In this document: in pieces, positions 8,861-19,530 of the stretch | Layout: each line of letters begins with the position of its first letter | How positions within the stretch are numbered: position 1 is the stretch's first letter | NCBI GenBank assembly: GCA_014925825.1 | Contig: JACGCK010000421.1 | Span: 1 to 25,568 of the forward strand | From: Pholiota molesta | Lineage: Eukaryota; Basidiomycota; Agaricomycetes; Agaricales; Strophariaceae | Length of the DNA: 25,568 bases | Direction: 5' to 3' | Notes under the pieces: generated by a model | What the model was told of the DNA's origin: nothing | Databases searched by the model: none | Seen by the model: only the letters and a program-made list of their open reading frames with translations | Translations under genes and position numbers: made by a program

Positions 8861-10023
8861 TTATTAGCTTTGTATTAGCTGTTATGCAATTTGGAAGCAA
8901 TCACCCATCGTCCAGGTTCCGATTTCATCAAGCTGGCCATATTCTGGAGCGTCGCTTCTCGCGCAAGCGTAGCTTATCTTCCACGGCGGTCTTTTCTTTT
9001 TAACGTTCGCGTCGTAGTCACTCCAATGTCTTTCTGCACATCGAGCAACATCGGATAATCAGCAAGATTCTTACCAATGCTCAGCTCATGGAGGGGCGCA
9101 CCCTGTGCAGACGACAATCTAGAGTGGTCACCTCTGCGCAGTCTTCTCCATGTACGTACCTGTTCCGCCAAATTTAATCATTGGTCTCCTCAACATCCAC
9201 GCTAAAAAATGTATCAGATCGCATTCACTTTCGTCAAACAAAACATCCAAGTAATCATTGATACTCAAACTTTTTTCATCTACTTCCAGGTAGATGCGAC
9301 TCGCTAGTAAGGAGATAAAACGGACTTGTTTTACCTGATCGTTTGGTGTGTATACCTGGTGTATACCGTATACGTCTTTGCATCGAAGTTCTGCATACGT
9401 ACACCAGAAGCGTATTGATGGTATGTACGTCAATCCGGCTCTTCAGGTATTGATCACATTCAGGTTCTCTATCAATGCGTGCGTCAATCTCAGTGCCTCT
9501 GCCAACAGCGCCAGCGCGTGCATCTCAAGGTACGGTACAAATTCTACAGACCTGAATCCACCATCTTCAGGTGGGCGTCCAGCACGCCCAATGATGAAGG
9601 TCATCGCAGTTCAAGCCGACGGCATGCGACGTACGGTTCGGTATATATGTCCTTGTGGCTCTGGAGTGTGATCGTAGTGCCAAAGGTGTCTGTTCTGATA
9701 CTGTGACGACGCAGAAGTTCGCCATCGCGCCGTTGAGCAGATGAATATGAGCAAACTTGGGGGCAGGTATGATTGGTGTAAGCGAAGTCGTTTTGTTGAG
9801 CGTTGGTGAAACGGATTACGGATCATCTTTGTAACGCTGACGCCTGTTGTCTTCGCCGTTAGACACCGTCTCGACTCCGGTACATACTTCCCTTTGACAT
9901 TTGGAGAATATAAATCTAAATGAAGCAGAATCCGATACGAAAATAAATGCATTTTAATGGTCATTACGAATGTATACATGAAACCAAGAATGAGTACGAG
10001 AAGCGGGCTACCGCAACAATAAT
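8861..10023. other. 1.2 kb without a firm gene; possible minus-strand exons
   Basis: Two minus-strand open segments have protein-like composition but no family I recognise: a 52-codon frame from the ATG at about 9604 down to about 9446 (starting MTFIIGRAG), and the frame 9433-9128 of up to 101 codons. GT..AG pairs exist nearby (for example around 9340-9305) but I could not build one phased model. AT-rich DNA near 9900-10000 is the 3' flank of the lactate dehydrogenase gene. Confidence 0.35.
9128..9433 (-). CDS. Unassigned minus-strand open frame, possible exon
   Basis: Up to 101 codons. The central stretch is acidic and leucine-rich (RIYLEVDEKSLSINDYLDVL and on to DLIHFLAWMLRR), which looks more like protein than translated noise. 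The first methionine is not in a typical start context and potential donors (GTAAAACAA near 9337, GTACGTAC near 9160) cut the frame, so the true exon limits are unclear. No family recognised; it could be a decayed gene. Confidence 0.25.
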   Translation of the reverse strand: MTYIPSIRFWCTYAELRCKDVYGIHQVYTPNDQVKQVRFISLLASRIYLEVDEKSLSINDYLDVLFDESECDLIHFLAWMLRRPMIKFGGTGTYMEKTAQR

Positions 10024-12188
10024 CTATAGTTTGGCGCTCTTGAAAGCGGCCAAGCTAAGTGGTTGATCTGCACAATCGAAATCAGATTTGTTGACATCGA
10101 CAACGAAATTAAAATATACTCACAAATCGTGTTGTAGAGATTATCGGAAGGAGTTAAACCAGCATGCGAGCGAAGCGCGCTAGCATCGACCATCTCCGGA
10201 ACGATCTCGCTGATCGTCCGCGCGCCGATCAACCGCATGTTCATCTCAAACTCATCCCGCAAGATCTCGAAAGCGCGCTCGACGCCCTCCTGCCCGTAGC
10301 TCGAAAACGCGTACAGGAACCCGCGCCCGACGCCGACCGCCGACGCGCCGAGGGCGATGGCTTTGAGCACGTCGCTCGCACGCCGGACGCCGCCGTCGAC
10401 GAAGACGGCGAAGTTGGGGTTCGGCCACGGCCCTTTGGTCTTGAGCGCGGCGACGATGTCGATGAGGTTCTCGATTCCGGAGCGGCTCGTGTCGAGCTGG
10501 CGGCCGCCGTGGTTGCTCAGCACGATACCTTGGCACCCGGCTTCAAAGGCCAGGATGGCGTCTTCGGGAGTGGCCACACCCTTGAGGATGATGTGCACTG
10601 TAAAATCATATCTCAGTATTGCAAGAAGTTGTGATTGGGTTACGACATACTGTTTGTGATGCTTCGGAACCAAGGAATATCTTTCCATGAAAGACTGGGA
10701 TCGATGAACGACTAGAAATAATGTCAGAAACAAACATTCGAGAGGTACGGCTGGCGATCTTACGCTGATGGCTCTGGCAACACCTTGATCCTTCTTGACG
10801 TCGGATTGGCCTTCTTGTACCTTCGCGCCCGCACCATCATCAACAAACTTCATACGCATGTCCTTCTCGCGCCGACCGAGCTGCGGCGCATCGACAGTGA
10901 TGAAGAGGGCTTTCACGCCCCGCTTCTCAGCGTGCTGGACGTATTTCTTTGTGATCTCTCTGTCGCGGTTCACATACCTAGTAGTAACAAATTTCAGCCG
11001 TCAGCGCACTGCTAGAGAACTATGACGGGTGATTGCTTACAATTGGAGGAAGAGAGGTTGGCCGGGTTGTGCGGCATCTGCGATCTCGTCGAAGGAGCAC
11101 GAAGCCAAAGTGGGAATCTTCCAAATCTAGTTAAATATTATCGTGCCAAATAAATGAAAGTCGAAGATCACCATCTGGATAACACCATGCTTGCCCGCCG
11201 CTCTTGTGAGGTTGAGTTCGCCATCTGGATGGCCCAGTTTGCCAAGGGCCGTCGCGGACTGAAAATCTAGTCAATACCCACGAGAATGAAATCGAGGTTC
11301 TGTCCTACAATGTACACGGGCAGGGAAGATTTGCATCCCAGGATAGTTGTCGACCAATCTACGCTCGTCACATCGCGAAGCACACGAGGACGGAACCAGA
11401 CTCTGCTCGCCGAGTGAGCAAAACGACCAGGAGAACGAATGCTGATAGAACGGACCTCTGGTACGCAGCACGATTCTCGCGAATGGTGATCTCATCATCC
11501 GAAGCTGAAGAATAATATGCCCACGCTTTCGGTGAGAGGACAGCCTTCGCCACAGCCTAAACAGAGCGATCGCCTAAGCGACTAGTCGAGTATATCCACG
11601 GACGAAAGCCTTACCTCGAAATCGTGGAGGTTGAGAATTTCATCGAGAGGCGGTCTGGCATCCATCAATACTTGGCGTCTCTTGTCCTCTTCCGTTACCT
11701 CCTTGACGACTTTGACGACGGTATTTGGGTCGATGGCGCCGATGCTGAGCAACGCGTTTAGGATTCGAAACGTCAAATGTGTTCACCGCTTACTGTTTCT
11801 CGATTGGAAGATTGTTTTGGATGGCGTCGGGTGGATGGATGGGTTCATAGGCCTCCCTGCGACAAAGAAGAGTTAGTGAATTGACCTATGTTGCCGAAAC
11901 AAGTATGTATGCGTACGTTGCATCCTTCCCTGCATACTTGAGGATAATTTTGCTACCTCCGGGGTGTTCTATAAATCACATATCAGGCTTTTATCGGTTG
12001 ATATCGTAGCGTTCAATCGCGCACCATCTAAGAACTCCGTAACGTCGTAGACCTTGTCTATGAAATCGATGATGATATTAAGCAAACATGTTGCCTATGA
12101 ATCGAAGCCACCTACTGTGTACAATAATCCAACAACTGTCCCGATTCGCATGCTCGGCGACGACTTGCCCGGTAATCAATGTGGACAT
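10024..12188 (-). CDS. L-lactate dehydrogenase (cytochrome b2), thirteen exons
   Basis: Exons in coding order: 12188-12116, 12057-12025, 11968-11917, 11856-11794, 11744-11615, 11556-11456, 11402-11309, 11258-11172, 11117-11041, 10977-10764, 10711-10651, 10597-10124, 10067-10024; 500 residues, every junction in phase. Residues 1-80 are a cytochrome b5 domain with heme ligands H37 (EHPGG) and H60 (PIHPPD). The FMN domain follows: WAYYSSASDDEIT, TATALGKLG, IPTLASCSFDEI, FITVDAPQLGRREKD, then ILKGV (K334), SNHGGRQ (H358, R361) and DGGVRRASDV. These are the catalytic and FMN-binding elements of flavocytochrome b2, which oxidises L-lactate to pyruvate and passes electrons via heme to cytochrome c. 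The protein starts right at the b5 domain; no mitochondrial presequence is visible, so location is uncertain. Acceptor 11127 instead of 11118 would add three residues. Confidence 0.92.
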
Positions 12189-13917
12189 GATTTTGGAAGG
12201 AAATCAAATGTGCAGTGGGGGTGGCGGGAAATTTGTGGGGCAGGAATTAGTTATGTCGCCGTAGATATACCACCACGGAAGGCGAGGGAGCCGCGTCTGG
12301 AGCGTATTCCCGTCGGTCCGCGAGGCATGAATGGGAGTACATATTTGAGCTGGCGTTTGACTTACCAAAAGGAAGTCGGAGTTAGAGAGGAGCGCGTCGC
12401 GCGAGCGGAATCCTGGGCGCTGAAAGTCCAGCACATCCGTCCTGGAGTCCCCTCTATCGCCGAGACGCCGAAAGCGCAGAGCGCGGGTCGGCGTATGGAC
12501 TTCCCAGTGGGTGGTTCGCGTGTGAATGGTCTTGGAAGACTGGCGCGGAGTGTTACTCTAATGGTGGGCGTGTAACGCCAATTAGGAAGTGAGTTGGGAA
12601 GACCTGGGAAGCCACGTTCAGAAGTCCAATAATAACGGGCGCTACTCTGCGCAATGGACGAAAATCTCACTGCGGCACTATTCACGCTGCTCCGATAAAG
12701 TTTTCTGGACCTCAGCAGCCCTCCGTTGCTTTTGGCACAGTTTGTGGCGGTGCCATCCGTAGCGACCATATTGAAGGCCCCCAATACCAGCAGGCCGCTT
12801 CGGTGTCCCGCAGCGGAAAACGACAGACGTGCTTGGTCGCTATGAAGAGTGAGTCGTGTAAACCCAGAAAAGAAAACAGTTGATGGAGAACGGAGGGATT
12901 GTATCAAGCATGAATAAAAGTAACAAAGCAGACAGGAATAAGAAGGCAGAGCAGAACGAGGGTACCCAAGAACACTAGCATGACATCTCTTTCAGATTCA
13001 CAGAAAACAAAACAACGCTTGATAAAACTTGGATAAAACGCCAAAAACGTCATCCCCAACATTGATAGGCCCAATATTGATGCCAGAAAAATGCTACAAG
13101 TCAAGTCGAAAACATCACGATTAGAAGAGGGCAAAAATCGTAACTGAATACGAAGGCAGAAAGTAATGACTGCGTCAATTACGAACGAAGCGAAGAAAAG
13201 AAGCAGAGGCGGCAAGGCAGAGCAGAGCGGTAGCACTCAAGAGTACCATATGCATGAACCATTGGAATGTATATGCAACAACGCCTGGGCAAAAGAAAGA
13301 GGGAGAGCAACAAAATACCAGGAATGCATAGATACACACTCTTGTGCCAGATAACCGCCTCCCAATATGTCTTATTACCCTCGCCCTCGTTCTTAGTCGT
13401 ACTGCAGACAATGCAAACATGGAAAGGCACAGAAACATCGAAGTTGCAACGACCATCGAGGACGGGTAAGTTGGAGATAGAGAAGGACGAATACTGGTGT
13501 AGCTCCCGGGGAATGCATCCTCTTACCACTTCCATGGTTGCGAAGCCAAGGTTGGCAACGGCGTAAAGCGAGAGTGGCGCTGGGCTCTCAATAAGGGACG
13601 CCTACGTCGACGGTCGTGGTGGTGGTCACTGGTCTGGAGAGTTTAGACGACGACGAGCCCTGCATTTACATGGCGTCACGAATCACGCGTCACGCGTCTA
13701 CATGTCTCGCTTGGATCTTGCTTCAGCGAGACGGCGAAGTCATGAGAAATCATTAATCAGATCCTATCTTCCACTTCGACCGTAAGTCTGAAAACAGTAT
13801 TAAAATTAAAATCCTGAGTATTATTATGGTAACGACGCACCTCAGTCCTGTTAAGCTCCTGGTTTATCGATGCGTCTATACTAATAGCAGTGGTACCGAC
13901 ACTGAGTGCGCACGTTG
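12189..13917. other. 1.7 kb upstream of the lactate dehydrogenase; no firm gene
   Basis: On the minus strand a long open frame (12907-12362) ends in a perfect donor (GTAAGT at 12365-12360), followed 69 nt later by a CTCCAG acceptor near 12297. This may be a 5' untranslated exon and intron of the lactate dehydrogenase, since joining it in frame gives a stop at once. Between 12900 and 13540 the minus strand is pyrimidine-rich, which produces hydrophobic translations (see 12904-13236). The stretch 13540-13917 shows nothing I can name. Confidence 0.4.
12904..13236 (-). CDS. Possible small membrane protein (110 residues), doubtful
   Basis: The frame contains three hydrophobic segments (about residues 5-28, 45-68 and 85-108) separated by charged loops (RNRD-like and ESERD). 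No homologous family is recognised. The underlying DNA is T- and C-rich, and such DNA gives hydrophobic translations by chance. Overlapping minus-strand frames at 13179-13535 and 13175-13456 have the same character. I consider it more likely non-coding than coding. Confidence 0.2.
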   Translation of the reverse strand: MLPLCSALPPLLLFFASFVIDAVITFCLRIQLRFLPSSNRDVFDLTCSIFLASILGLSMLGMTFLAFYPSFIKRCFVFCESERDVMLVFLGTLVLLCLLIPVCFVTFIHA

Positions 13918-14200
13918 CATATCGCGTAATTACGCTGGTGCTGTAAAAATATTAAGTGAACCCTTCTGATACCAGCATCCCCAACACGCGTCCAACATAG
14001 AGAAATTCGTCGGCGTAGGGTTTTCGACGCGTTCGCCTTCTGGTTCGCCGAAACCGTATGTCCTCGCCTCCTTCGCCCCACTGACACAGCCCGCCCTCGT
14101 CCGATACCGCCCCTCCTATCCTGTCCGACCCCGAATCCAGCCCGCCATAAACACATACTAACTCGGATCCCCGCGCACCTCCGCGACGGGGTGGGTCAAT
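13918..14200 (+). pseudogene. Decayed fragment of the HNH gene (intron 3 end to exon 5 start)
   Basis: Aligns with 3342-3720 of the HNH gene. TCGCGTAATTACGCTG matches the intron-3/exon-4 junction. GGTTTTCGACGCGTTCGCCT followed by TCTGGTTCGCCGAAACCGTA matches the end of exon 4 and its donor. The next 90 bases match intron 4 up to CCTATCCTGTCC, and CCAGCCCGCCATAAACACAT matches the start of exon 5. The centre of exon 4 is shortened and out of frame and everything upstream and downstream is missing, so it cannot encode the protein. It ends about 10 bases before DUF3632 unit 3. Confidence 0.85.
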
Positions 14201-14210
14201 AATTTTCGTT

Positions 14211-15468
14211 TCAGGCTTGGGACCCACAAGGCCTAAGGAATTAGCTCCTTCAAGTTCACCGAAATAGAACTCACGCGATGGACCCACAAGGCCTCAGAGA
14301 TCAAACACTTTTGATGAAAATGAAAGCTATCAACAGATCACCGGCGCCCTGACTTCGTTATCAAGTCCATCCATTCCTTCTTCGCCATTCTTCCTACAAT
14401 CATGTCGACCACTACTGCTTTGAACCTTTCATTCCCCAACTACACAGACGGACAAAAGAATTACCATCAGCGCACTCTTGACGACGAACATAAAGTCTTC
14501 TCCATCCTCGATGCATACCTCCAGCCCTCATCCGCGATATCAGCAACGACTGCTGCACAGGACATCGACAAACTTTATAAACCGAGTCCATCGCCTGTAT
14601 TGCAAGACTATTTTGAATCCCTGTCGCATCTCTGGGAGCTTTTCGTGTTTGTGACAGATCAAATCCCTTGGCAGCACCCATCCCAAGACAAAGCCGTCGC
14701 ACTAATAAAGACCCTCCGCGACCTTCCCGACCCAGCGACGATCTCCAGCTATTGGGGCGATGGCACTGCGAAGCTCTGGGCTGATCTCCCAGCTCTTCCT
14801 CAGGTTCTGACGGACAGTCTCGAAACACACGGTAGATAACGAACTCTCCTTTCGCACATGCATGACGATGATGTTTTACTCATTCTTCGTTGGATAGGCA
14901 TTGTCATAAACAACGACTCAGACAAAGAGAAGCGATCGCGTATCCGTGATATCAACTTCCAGGCCTTCGCTGCGCGGTTGACAATAGAGGGTGTTTCCGA
15001 TGTTTCAAGACTCGCTGTATATAGTATACGCGATGTTCTGGAGGAAGATCCGGACTTCGACGTTCCGGGCTATGATAAAGTAGGCCCGCATCTGGATACT
15101 GGCATCCCCGTGGCGAATGTGTGGATCTCCCTTGCCGGCAAACTCATTTTCGGTCTCTGTAAAGTGAACGGAGAGGGCGCTGCGCGGAACGACATGGCTG
15201 CAGGAAAATATTGGAAAGGAAGTGTCGGTTTTTCTGTGGAACGATGGGCGTTCTGGAAGCAGAGATTGGATGAAGTAGCGGTAAACGACGAGGCGAGTGA
15301 GGACACCCGGGGTATTGCGAAGAAGATGAAGGGGATAATGGTTGCGGCCGAAGCTTGAAGCTCGTAGTACTTACCGCTGTGCAGGTTTCGGGGATGAAGT
15401 ACTTATATATTCGCAATTGGCCGTACTATTCATTCTGCTGTCAATGTATTGGTAACAAGCTTGTTTAT
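14211..15468 (+). repeat. Segmental duplication unit, copy 3
   Basis: Begins TCAGGCTTGGGACCCACAAG, with the same upstream blocks as copies 1 and 2, then gene C and a more diverged downstream flank ending near TCAATGTATTGG. It is separated from copy 2 by 5.3 kb that includes the lactate dehydrogenase, and is preceded directly by the HNH fragment. Confidence 0.9.
14402..15358 (+). CDS. DUF3632-family protein, copy C, two exons
   Basis: Exons 14402-14831 and 14898-15358 with a 66-nt phase-1 intron (GTAGAT..ATAG); 296 residues. The architecture equals copies A and B. The N-terminal half is the most changed: NYHQRTLDDE, DIDKLYKPSP, VLQDYFESLSHLWELFVF and a one-codon loss near SSYWGDG. The C-terminal signature (ANVWISLAGKLIFGLCKV, WKGSVGFSVERWAFWKQRL) is almost unchanged. 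The uneven divergence suggests stronger constraint on the second half, or past conversion there. Frame and splice sites are intact. Function unknown. Confidence 0.85.
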
Positions 15469-17428
15469 AATGTATAATCCGAATGTCGAATGCAAAGATG
15501 CGTCAAGATTGGAAAGGGGTTGGATTGCTCGTCGCTCGACATCGTGCGGCTACGTAGCGCGATGTGAGAGCCACCTCCCACGAGACCCAGACCGACCGCC
15601 CAGCCTGAGGAGCAGCACAAGGCGCCGCCCTGGACGAGGACAAGGACAAGGACATCATCCACGGAGTGAAGACGGCGCCGCCACCGCTAGATCCCACAAA
15701 GCCTGAAGCATGAAGAGCGCGCTGCGCGGCACGCGCTGCGCGGCACGCGCACAGCTCCGAGCCACAGCGGGGCCACCCACCTTGCGCTTGTCCTCTCAAT
15801 CGATGAGCGTGCGGTTGACCTGGCCGTCGTTACCGGTGATGTGGTTTGGAGGGCCCGAGGCGCAGTGGGTGAAGACGAGCCGCGCATCGCCGGCGCAGGG
15901 TGGGGGGATGAGGCCTTCGTTTTGTGATTGTCGAGGTGAATCGGGGATGGTTTCAATGGAATCACCGTGGGCAAGCGTGCTACATCAGACCTGGGTAAGG
16001 GATCAATCGATCATGGTGTGCAAGTACCTTACAATTCAGCCACAATCCGAGCTGCTGAGAAGGGCGTACACTGACTGCCAGTGCGTTTCCCCAGTGGCAC
16101 AGCCCCGGACAAATCAAATAATTAGCCGCTGGCACCAACGACGCGTTCTTCTAACTTCGCAACTGCGTAACGAACGCCTAGACGTCGACGTGCGTCGGAA
16201 GAAAGTCAGCGCGTACCAACCGCGTACGGAGCTACGCACCGGCGAGCGTGGCGCAATTCACACGCCGTCTCGACGTCACGCTGCGCACGTTTCTTGTGAC
16301 ACCGCGTAAGGTAACACGCTGCACGCGTGGTTCGTTGAACTTCGTTCTTGTAGTAACAACTCTTCAAAGCTTCATCGATTCATCCCCCGGCTCTCCCTCT
16401 CGCCGTCGCCTCCCATGTTGGCGCGCACCCACCTGGCACGGAACTGGCTTTAAACGTAGGCCTTTTCTGTGTTGTGCTTTCAAGCGAGAGGCACAGCTGC
16501 TGGGGGGTGCCGACGACAGATAGGCTCGATATGCTTGATGGCGCTGCCGCGGGATAGGCTCGATAGAGATCCACCACCCCGCTTGCGAGCCATCTGCACT
16601 AGCTGTGTCTGATTTGCAATCGCCACTCTGCCCGGCGGGCGCAACGATGCTCAACGATGATGGCGTCTGCCAGCCAATGCCCGATGACAGCGCCTTGACA
16701 AAAGCGACCGCCAAACCGTCGCGGTCTCGGCCCACCATGCCAACGCACGAACTGTGTCTCGAATAAAGACGCCAGGATCCACCTCACGACACCGGTTCTC
16801 GCGACAAACTGCGCACAGGTGCCGCAGGAGAGTTCGAAGGTAAGTGCTTTCTGTAACAAGCGTAGCGTACAAATGGCTTGAGCTCACGCCTGGGCTCGTC
16901 ATTTTTTATGTTTCTCCACCAGTGCTAGTTGACTCAGTTACTTTCTCTAGATAGCCTCATCTCCCCTCCTGGCGTGACAACTAACTCGACCGCCAGCGAC
17001 AGTACCCCTGCATCCACAGCAAACCATGGCAATCAGCGGACGGACACCATCGCGGTGGAAGTAGCAGTCCACTTGTTGTCGGAGGAGATTGTTATGGCCG
17101 TATTCTCCGCCTCGGGTGGATGATTCAGGTGGATGATTTGAGTGACTGAGGTCGGGGTGAGATTTAACAAAATCCAAGCGCGGGAGAAAGACATGGACGA
17201 ATCTAATGCGCCGCCAAGAGAGGCTTGACAATAGCCTTCATGCCTGAAGCTGAAGTCTACGCTTTCATCGCTGATACGTTGTTGTTGGTTCGTCAAACGT
17301 TTAGTTCTCATTCATATCACATAGGCGCGTACTTAACACTAGATATTCCGATACATTGTGTCGACGATAACTTGATTTTCAATGCTTTAATAAAATATGG
17401 TAGGATGGTGTCCTTCGCTACCCGCTCT
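15469..17428. other. 2.0 kb without a firm gene, partly CpG-rich
   Basis: The stretch 15700-16330 is rich in CG and ACGC/GCGT words and includes a 14-bp direct tandem repeat (GCGCTGCGCGGCAC twice, about 15720-15747). One minus-strand exon-like segment is listed separately (15796-15979). Frames of 65-124 codons on both strands at 16364-17311 overlap each other and show no motifs. GGGATAGGCTCGATA-like words recur near 16519 and 16551. Confidence 0.4.
15796..15979 (-). CDS. Exon-like segment of an unidentified protein
   Basis: A 60-residue minus-strand frame preceded by a possible acceptor (GTAG at 15983-15980) and ended by TGA at 15798-15796. It reads TLAHGDSIETIPDSPRQ, then EGLIPPPCAGDARLVFTHCA and SGPPNHITGNDGQVNRTLID, a composition with paired Cys and Gly/Pro turns typical of real fungal proteins. 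A possible donor inside it (GTAACG after ITG) would shorten it. I do not recognise the family and found no convincing neighbouring exons, so it could be an isolated remnant. Confidence 0.3.
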
Positions 17429-19530
17429 CTACCATCTTTTGCAAACTAATCTCAACGGGATCGGAGGCTGAAAAACTGTAAGGCTTGCCGCTGAGCGTTG
17501 GCCGAGTCTCGCTGTCGCCCCGAGCTGAAGACTGAGCAATCGTGCGGTCGTTGCTACCCTAAATTGGTGAGGATAAGGTGTCAGCGCCATGATGTGGAAA
17601 TCCAGCCAACTTGGGATACGAACCAAAATGCTGGTTGAAAACTTCATGGACTCATTTGCAAGTCGAACGGATAGAATTTCCTCGTCTTCTCCCACTCCTC
17701 TAATAGCGTTGCGGCTGTTCAAGCTGATGAAGTAATAAGCAAGAACGTTTAATGGACGCCTTTGAATAATTCATTGAACATGACTACTCACGTTGCAAGG
17801 ACGGAGTTCGTATAAACTCAAAGACCAAGGGGTGAGTGTTGAGCGTCGCGTACAAAAAACATCGAGCCAAGCCTACCTTTACTGATCGATACGTGGAATG
17901 CCACCCAAGCCATTGAGTCGGGCTTTATTTCGAACTATTGCACATATTAGATTCCCATAGATCGAAGCTGTCGTTGAGTGAAATCTCACAGCAATCAAGT
18001 AGAAAAGTTGAAGAAACCTTCATAGCAAAGTCAGTTACTAGGTATTCAATGCTCAACAGGCATTCTTGACAGTGGACCTACGTCGTAATAACACCCCGAT
18101 TGACTGCGAAGACTATCAATTTATTGATCATGGTGTTCGTCCTAATAAAAAACATAGATGAGCATCCATGCGTCTGACTTCTCAGGTTACCGGTATTTTC
18201 TCATTTGGATACACACCTGCTGATTTCAGAGCGACCTCTATGAAGGTAAAAGCAGAGAGCTGCGGTAATCAGGGCATCCGCACATGTTTCAAGCGACTTA
18301 TTAGCCGCTACCAATATCTGTCGGCAAATAATGGGAGGGTGTAAGATTCGTTCATTAGTAGGCGGAAGAAAATTCCATACTAACCTTCATATAGGGAAGG
18401 AGAGATGAACTCCAAAATTTGAACGTAAATCTAAGAACACATCATGAAGTTAGCTCGTTGTAAACCACGCAGCAAGTCGGAGCATACACTTTAATGACAA
18501 TGGCTTTGAATAGAGCTAATCAAAAAACGAGCGCCGATTATTTTGAAGGAGCTTACCAAGTGCAGATCCTAGAGTAAAAAAATCGTACGCCTTAGTGATT
18601 GCAGAGAGATGGGACGGCTATCGACCTACCGAATGCAGCTAAGCTGAAGAAAGTCTAGAGAGATGTCAGCGATCAACTTCGTAAATAATCTCTGATCCCT
18701 GGCACGTACAATAACTCCAGGTAAGAGCTTTTTGCGACCGGTCACTGGAATCCAGAGACTTGGGTTAGGAAATCTGGTGTTATAATTTTGTTAACAGCCA
18801 CGTACATTCCCAAATGCGCACTACAAAGAACCTAAATGACGAAGGTTTGATCATGGCGGATAACTAAAGATTCATAAACTGACCCTTGTGTAGTTAACAT
18901 GATCGTATACTAGTAGCTCGTCAGCACGTTCTGCGGGGGAGAGTCGTGAATGAGCCATACCGCTATAAGAGCTTCAACCTATTTCGATAATCAATGGATA
19001 TGACAGAAGACGCAAGGAAATCGAACTAACCTGTACGCTCCTGAAAGAGAAATACTTAGTATACTATTGGGAGATACCGAAGACAACACATACCAGACTT
19101 GGATAAGAAGCATTTCAAAATTTCCGAGGGTAACAATGAGATAATGGTATAATCCATGTGTTTCGAAGATAATCGTCAAAGTGTCCAAAATACTGTAAAA
19201 ATGTGAACATATACCGTGCTAAGTTGCCTTAAATTCGACATACAATAGTGACAAAACCTGGATGATTTTCAATCGCGATATTTAACATTTAGGGTTGAGA
19301 GCAGCAACGTACAAGTATTTTGAATGTCGGAGGATCTTTAGGGTACTGGTTGAAGTAGTATATCGTCTGAGATACCAAGATTCCGTACAGCCTGCAATCG
19401 ATAAGAGTCAGGGACATCGTGAGAGGATTGGGGCAACGTACGACGCAGCTACAATGGCTCCAATCAAATATGCGCCATAAGTTAAACCAAGATTTAATTC
19501 CGTTGGAAGCTGAGGTGTACTAGACGACAT
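17429..19530 (-). CDS. DUF6534-family multi-pass membrane protein, nineteen exons
   Basis: Exons in coding order: 19530-19442, 19391-19313, 19257-19244, 19192-19094, 19040-19031, 18978-18961, 18909-18884, 18831-18806, 18744-18710, 18654-18630, 18568-18557, 18503-18488, 18430-18385, 18317-18217, 18141-18082, 18017-17990, 17934-17877, 17816-17792, 17723-17429. All 18 introns (49-75 nt) are GT..AG and in phase, giving 353 residues. Landmarks of the family appear in order: LTYGAYLIGAIVAAS, LYGILVSQTIYYFNQYPKD, ILDTLTIIFETHGLYHYL, LIQVWSVQVEALIA, GFFVVRIWEL, ADALITAALCFYLHRGRS, TNTMINKLIVFAVNRGVIT, and VYTNSVLATLNSRNAIRG before a cytosolic tail. About seven membrane helices are expected. The role of this large basidiomycete family is unknown. 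Acceptor 18516 in place of 18504 would add four residues. The tail end (after about 270) is less certain. Confidence 0.88.

Noticed and set aside
10164..10634. 156-codon plus-strand frame
   Set aside because: Antisense shadow of the GC-rich exon 12 of the lactate dehydrogenase.
12054..12575. 173-codon plus-strand frame
   Set aside because: It overlaps the first exons and upstream region of the minus-strand lactate dehydrogenase and has no recognisable motif.
18780..18810. Suspected decay of the DUF6534 gene because a 32-nt intron seemed to be required
   Set aside because: Using the later acceptor at 18745 gives a normal 61-nt intron with a CTAAC branch site and restores the frame; the gene model is intact.
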